A stretch of 10,716 bases of DNA from an uncultured bacterium (lineage in GTDB: Bacteria; Verrucomicrobiota; Lentisphaeria; Victivallales; UBA1829). The position numbers and the translations under genes were made by a program. The stretch spans positions 1-10,716 of the forward strand of contig URNE01000041.1 in the NCBI GenBank assembly GCA_900549045.1, read 5' to 3'. Below, one piece after another: positions 7,563-10,716 of this stretch. Within the stretch, counting starts at the first letter, position 1, and every line of letters begins with the position of its first letter. The notes beneath the pieces were generated by a model. The model worked only from the letters and a program-made list of their open reading frames with translations. It was not told the DNA's origin and searched no databases.

Positions 7563-7594
7563 AAGATAACCCCTGATTGTTAGAGGATTGTTAG
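7563..7594 (-). promoter_or_regulatory. Candidate Pho box and -10 of the pstS promoter
   Basis: On the minus strand CTAACAATC occurs twice (7594-7586 and 7583-7575), separated by two bases, giving CTAACA half-sites with an exact 11-base period. Known Pho boxes are tandem repeats with this helical period (CTGTCAT in Escherichia coli, TTAACA in Bacillus). Nine bases after the second CTAACA comes TATCTT (7568-7563), a plausible -10, with no good -35, as expected for an activator-dependent promoter. A degenerate third half-site, TTAATC, sits one period upstream (7605-7600). The predicted transcript start is near 7556, leaving a leader of about 24 bases. The repeats are seen directly; PhoB-type binding is inferred from the pst context. 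Confidence 0.7.
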
Positions 7595-7611
7595 CACCGG
7601 ATTAATTCTTG

Positions 7612-7654
7612 AAAAACTTGCGGGCACCGGAACCATGTGGATTCCGGAGCCCGC
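7612..7654 (-). terminator. Rho-independent terminator of the carbohydrate-binding gene unit
   Basis: Stem GCGGGC / GCCCGC (7620-7625 and 7649-7654) continues through an A-A mismatch into CCGGAA / TTCCGG (7627-7632 and 7642-7647), with a 9-base loop. On the minus strand it is followed by AAG and five T (7616-7612). It begins 20 bases after the stop of the upstream gene and insulates the pstS promoter from it. Confidence 0.8.
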
Positions 7655-7674
7655 TTGAAATCTGTCCGTTCCCG

Positions 7675-8217
7675 TTATTTGAGTCTGAATTCAACTTCAT
7701 CCAGATACGCTTCCGCCGCGTCCGGAGAGTTCTTGAGTCCGAGTCTCAGACGGCAGGTTCCCGCCTTGAGCCCGGTATACGCGTCGGTATCGGCCGGAAC
7801 GGCGTATTCGAAGGTGAATTCCTTCCATTCCGGTCCGATCTGGAAGTTGAACGTCTTGTAGAGATGTCGGTTCTGATTCGGCTGCGCGAAATCAAGCGTC
7901 GCGCTTCCCGGAACGTTTCCGCCGGCGGATTTCATCCAGAATTTGAGTTCAATCGTTTTGCCGGGGATGATCGGAAGCGGATTCCTTGTCTGAACGGCAA
8001 TCCAGGTGTTTGCATCCTTGACGATCTTCAGGCTCTTTTCCCCGCTGAAGAAATCGGGAGAGGGGACGACGGACAGACCGTTCATCCGCCACGTTTTGTA
8101 ATTGATGAATTGGTTTCCCTTCTCGAAATCTCCGTCTGCGAGCAGGTTCGTGTCGAGTTCAACGGCGGAGACCGTTGCGGCTGCGGCGATCGCCGCGAGT
8201 GTGAAAAGATGTTTCAT
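7675..8217 (-). CDS. Small secreted carbohydrate-binding-module protein (CBM4/9-like)
   Basis: A 180-residue exported protein made of a signal peptide and one beta-sandwich module, with no catalytic domain. The N-terminus MKHLFTLAAIAAAATVSA is a typical signal with likely cleavage after VSA (residue 18). The rest has the pattern of CBM4/9/16/22-type domains: NLLADGDFEKG (24-34) as the opening strand, FSGEKSLKI (57-65), PGKTIELKFWMKS (85-97), EWKEFTFEYAVPAD (130-143) and the closing AEAYLDEVEFRL (168-179). The ATG at 8217 has AAGGAA at 8 bases and lies 11 bases after the stop of the GH39-like gene, so the two form one transcription unit ending at the 7612-7654 hairpin. It probably binds a glycan at the cell surface or in the medium; the ligand cannot be told from sequence. 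Confidence 0.75.
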   Translation of the reverse strand: MKHLFTLAAIAAAATVSAVELDTNLLADGDFEKGNQFINYKTWRMNGLSVVPSPDFFSGEKSLKIVKDANTWIAVQTRNPLPIIPGKTIELKFWMKSAGGNVPGSATLDFAQPNQNRHLYKTFNFQIGPEWKEFTFEYAVPADTDAYTGLKAGTCRLRLGLKNSPDAAEAYLDEVEFRLK

Positions 8218-8228
8218 GCTTTCATTCC

Positions 8229-10508
8229 TTATTTTACAATGCTGAAGTTGCAGCGGTTGCGGTAAAGTTCTTTGCCTTTCCCGAGAGTCGTTTCGCGGAT
8301 TTTTCCGTTCCCCGCATCGTCGATTTTCACGTCGAATCCGAGCATCTTTCCGGTCGCCGCACGGATTTCGAGTTTGAAGGAATAGCCGTCCGCGCTCTGC
8401 TTCACATCAAGTTTGCAGTCGTCGGGTTTGACTGCGCCCATGACGTGAAGTTTTTCCGTTCCGCGCGGAGTGACGAACAGCCGGAAGGTCTGCGGCGTGT
8501 ATGCCTGTGCGTGAGCCGCCGGAAGATATTCCGGCGCGAGGTCGAAGAACAGTTCCGTGCAGTCGGTCTCCCACGGGGAACGCCTGCCGGTTGCGCCTGC
8601 GTCGGTCGTGTCCTTCACCGACATCTCAAGTTTGATTTTTCCGTTTTCGAATTCGATCCTTCCCTCTGCGTTCTGCATTTTGAAATTGCGCGGGACGATT
8701 TCATTCACCGTGAGCTGCAGCGGCATGCGGAAGAGATTTTTGTTGACATGCAGCATCAGCGTGAGCGGTTTCCCGTTCGGCGCAATGTCCTTGACCGGGA
8801 TTTCAAACGTCTGCTTCGCTTTCGGCGCGAGCGTGAAGTTCAGCGGTTTGAGCGCGGAGAGTCCCCCGCCCGTAACGCCTGCAGTCCCGCTCCGCACAAC
8901 GTCGGAATCGTTGTGGAGCATGACGAAGAGCGAATTGCCGATTCTGCGCGCGATTTCTCCCGCTGAAACCGGCTGATCCAGACGGATCGGCAGTTTTTCC
9001 AGCTTCGCGAGGAATTCCGAATCGGAAAGCTTGCCGGGCCGCAGATAGAACGGCGCTTCACCGAGTTCCTTCTCGTCCGCCGTCTCCGGATTCGCGAAGA
9101 GGTCCGTCACCTCGAATGCGGAGAGATCGGCGCACACGCCTTTTTTCTTCTGATACTGCCAGACTGCGGCTATGAGGTTTCCCCCTTTGCGGTAGACGTA
9201 GCAGATGACGCCGTTGTCATGGCGGATTTTCTTCACCGGTTCCGCCGCCTCGAACAGACGCGCCAGAGCATTGTATGCAACCATGTTTTCGGACGGCACG
9301 AGTTCATGGTAGTTGGAAATTCCGTGGTTGTTCGGCGTCAGAAGGCGTTTCCAGAGCTGATTCTCATGGACGGAGATTGACTGCACCACGCCCTCGCCGA
9401 GATCGATGAGAAAACGCATCGCGATATGATGCGGACGGATCAGCCCCTCTTCATAGGAGTCGTGTTTTACCTGCTGGTCGATCAGATAGTAAAGTTCCGT
9501 GTTCCAGAGCGGAAAATCCGGCTTGCCGTAGCGTTTCATGTCGGCGCGCAGGCTGGCGATATACTTGTCCGCCGGGTACAGCGCTCCGAGCTGGCGCCCC
9601 CCATAGGGATGAAAACCGACCGCATCCACGTAGTTGAGACCGCCCAGTTTGACGCACTGATCCATCCACGGTGTTGCGGATGCGCTGAAATCGCTGCTCA
9701 GGCAGAATCCGGAGATTTTCGCCGCCGGGTCGGCTTCGCGGATTGCCGAGTTCGCCTCCTTCAGATAGGCGACGTATGTTTCCGGCGCGAGATAAAGATT
9801 CGGCTCGTTCGTGACTTCATACACCGGAACGCGTCCTTTGATGTGCTTCACGGTCTGATAGATGTAATTGCGGTAGAGATCTCGCGGCGGGAGCAGGACT
9901 TTTCCGCGCACGCCTGCCATGCAGTTCGGCGGATTGTCTTTGACGCGCTCGCTGAGCGGAACCACCCATTTCGGCCAGCGCTGTTCGCGGTCGGGACGGT
10001 TCTCGATGAATCCGCATCCGATCACCGGAAAGAGCGTGATGTTGTTGGCTCCGTAGATTGCAAGCTGGCGGTCGAGGTGCGAGAAATCGAACACGCCGCG
10101 TTTTTCTTCAACCGCGTTCCAGTTGACGCCGCGCTGTCCTCCGTCGTGGTCGCGCAGAATGCGGCAGCCCGCGGCCGCATAGAATTCGAATCTCTTTTCG
10201 AGCGGCGCGTTGTAGACCCGGTAGGAGAGCTTGCGCGAGTTCGGCGGCATCCGGTATTCGAGTCCGCCGTTGAACGCCACAACGAAATCCTTTGTGATGT
10301 CAATCGGCTTCGCTTCGTACTTCCCGAAAACGGAGAAAAAGCTGTCATGCGTCCGCAGACTGTTTCCTTTTACCGAAACGCGGAAGCCGCCGGACCGCTC
10401 GAGTTTCCGCGGTTTCAGCGGAATGTTTTTTGTTTCGCCAGGAGCGAGCCGGAGATTGATCTGTTCGGAGAACAGCGGCTTCCCGGAATAATCGTCCGTC
10501 ACATTCAC
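8229..10508 (-). CDS. GH39-like multidomain glycoside hydrolase, main part (5' end interrupted by TAG)
   Basis: Probably an exported retaining glycosidase of clan GH-A. Numbered from the GTG at 10508 (759 residues), about 1-48 is the end of an Ig-like domain (LAPGETKNIPLKP), about 70-420 a TIM barrel, about 430-605 beta-rich linker domains, and about 605-759 a CBM9-like module (GRIEFENGKIKLEMSVKD, then SPWETDCTELFFD). The acid/base is E235 in YEVTNEPNLYL, a GH39-type NEPN motif, and the likely nucleophile is E338 in LWNTELYY. Their spacing of about 100 residues fits clan GH-A. GTG 10508 is probably not the natural start: it lies mid-domain, and homologous-looking sequence continues upstream through an in-frame TAG (10551-10553) to the right edge. 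Initiation there would lack a signal peptide. Substrate is uncertain (xylosidase-like is one option). Confidence 0.7.
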   Translation of the reverse strand: MNVTDDYSGKPLFSEQINLRLAPGETKNIPLKPRKLERSGGFRVSVKGNSLRTHDSFFSVFGKYEAKPIDITKDFVVAFNGGLEYRMPPNSRKLSYRVYNAPLEKRFEFYAAAGCRILRDHDGGQRGVNWNAVEEKRGVFDFSHLDRQLAIYGANNITLFPVIGCGFIENRPDREQRWPKWVVPLSERVKDNPPNCMAGVRGKVLLPPRDLYRNYIYQTVKHIKGRVPVYEVTNEPNLYLAPETYVAYLKEANSAIREADPAAKISGFCLSSDFSASATPWMDQCVKLGGLNYVDAVGFHPYGGRQLGALYPADKYIASLRADMKRYGKPDFPLWNTELYYLIDQQVKHDSYEEGLIRPHHIAMRFLIDLGEGVVQSISVHENQLWKRLLTPNNHGISNYHELVPSENMVAYNALARLFEAAEPVKKIRHDNGVICYVYRKGGNLIAAVWQYQKKKGVCADLSAFEVTDLFANPETADEKELGEAPFYLRPGKLSDSEFLAKLEKLPIRLDQPVSAGEIARRIGNSLFVMLHNDSDVVRSGTAGVTGGGLSALKPLNFTLAPKAKQTFEIPVKDIAPNGKPLTLMLHVNKNLFRMPLQLTVNEIVPRNFKMQNAEGRIEFENGKIKLEMSVKDTTDAGATGRRSPWETDCTELFFDLAPEYLPAAHAQAYTPQTFRLFVTPRGTEKLHVMGAVKPDDCKLDVKQSADGYSFKLEIRAATGKMLGFDVKIDDAGNGKIRETTLGKGKELYRNRCNFSIVK

Positions 10509-10550
10509 GGTCGCGCTTTCCGCGAGCGCAGTCGCGCCGGGGTTGGTGAG

Positions 10551-10716
10551 CTACAGGGCGATTTTTGCGGTTTCTCCGTTCAAATAGAGATGCTTGTCCG
10601 GAGCGGCGATGGCGTCGATGGAAAACGTTTCTTTTTTTCCGGTCTCTTCGAGTTTCAAGTCGTCGATATAAAAATCTCCGGGCTTGGCGTCCTCGCGGTT
10701 GACGGGAAAGATCTGA
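10551..10716 (-). pseudogene. Upstream fragment of the GH39-like gene, ending at an in-frame TAG
   Basis: The same frame continues upstream of the GTG at 10508 and stays open to the right edge except for one TAG at 10551-10553. The 54 codons before the TAG read as protein: FYIDDLKLEETGK (the last strand of a CBM-like beta-sandwich) followed by HLYLNGETAKIAL, then the stop, then LTNPGATALAESATV. The N-GET-A-I-A-L-x-L-T-N pattern is the usual strand pair of an Ig-like domain, so the stop falls inside a domain. A C-to-T change from CAG (Gln) would explain it. No ATG or likely start is present in this fragment, so the gene's N-terminus and signal peptide lie outside the window. Confidence 0.7.

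Noticed and set aside
7609..8265. 218-codon plus-strand frame opposite the small CBM gene
   Set aside because: The minus strand has a signal peptide, ribosome site and terminator; this frame has none and crosses that terminator.

Overview
The window carries an intact phosphate-uptake operon (minus strand, order pstS-pstC-pstA-pstB-phoU) set between two glycoside-hydrolase loci, both of which are cut by the window edge and carry a disabling lesion. The DNA is GC-rich with strongly G/C-ending codons. Large secreted glycosidases with several carbohydrate-binding modules, next to small stand-alone secreted binding modules, are typical of polysaccharide-degrading bacteria such as Lentisphaerota/Victivallis-type Verrucomicrobiota. 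That assignment is an inference from gene style only; no marker gene is present.

Layout. Bases 1-3100 (plus strand) hold a multidomain clan GH-A-type glycosidase with its N-terminus off the left edge. It is split by a one-base frameshift at about 2335-2341: the catalytic part lies in one frame (to 2424) and the C-terminal beta domain in the next (to 3100). Bases 3125-3162 form the intrinsic terminator of the converging pst operon. Bases 3169-7532 (minus) are phoU, pstB, pstA, pstC and pstS, tightly packed, with ATGA start/stop overlaps at pstC-pstA and pstA-pstB. Upstream of pstS (7563-7594) are two perfect 9-base direct repeats with an 11-base period just ahead of a -10 hexamer, a good candidate Pho box. 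Bases 7612-7654 are the terminator of the next minus-strand unit: a small secreted carbohydrate-binding-module protein (7675-8217) preceded, 11 bases upstream, by a GH39-like multidomain glycosidase (8229 to the right edge) interrupted by an in-frame TAG at 10551-10553.

How the genes work together. PstS captures phosphate outside the membrane, PstC/PstA form the channel, PstB hydrolyses ATP, and PhoU couples transport to the PhoR-PhoB type sensor (not in this window). The flanking genes would act on polysaccharide outside the cytoplasm. Nothing in the sequence ties them functionally to phosphate uptake. The phosphate operon has its own promoter and both a preceding and a closing terminator.

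I found no RNA genes, CRISPR, mobile element or phage module, and no gene-free stretch over 300 bases. I do not see a clearly novel system. The most notable items are the two broken glycosidases, the Pho-box-like repeats, and a perfect 9-bp hairpin just inside pstC.
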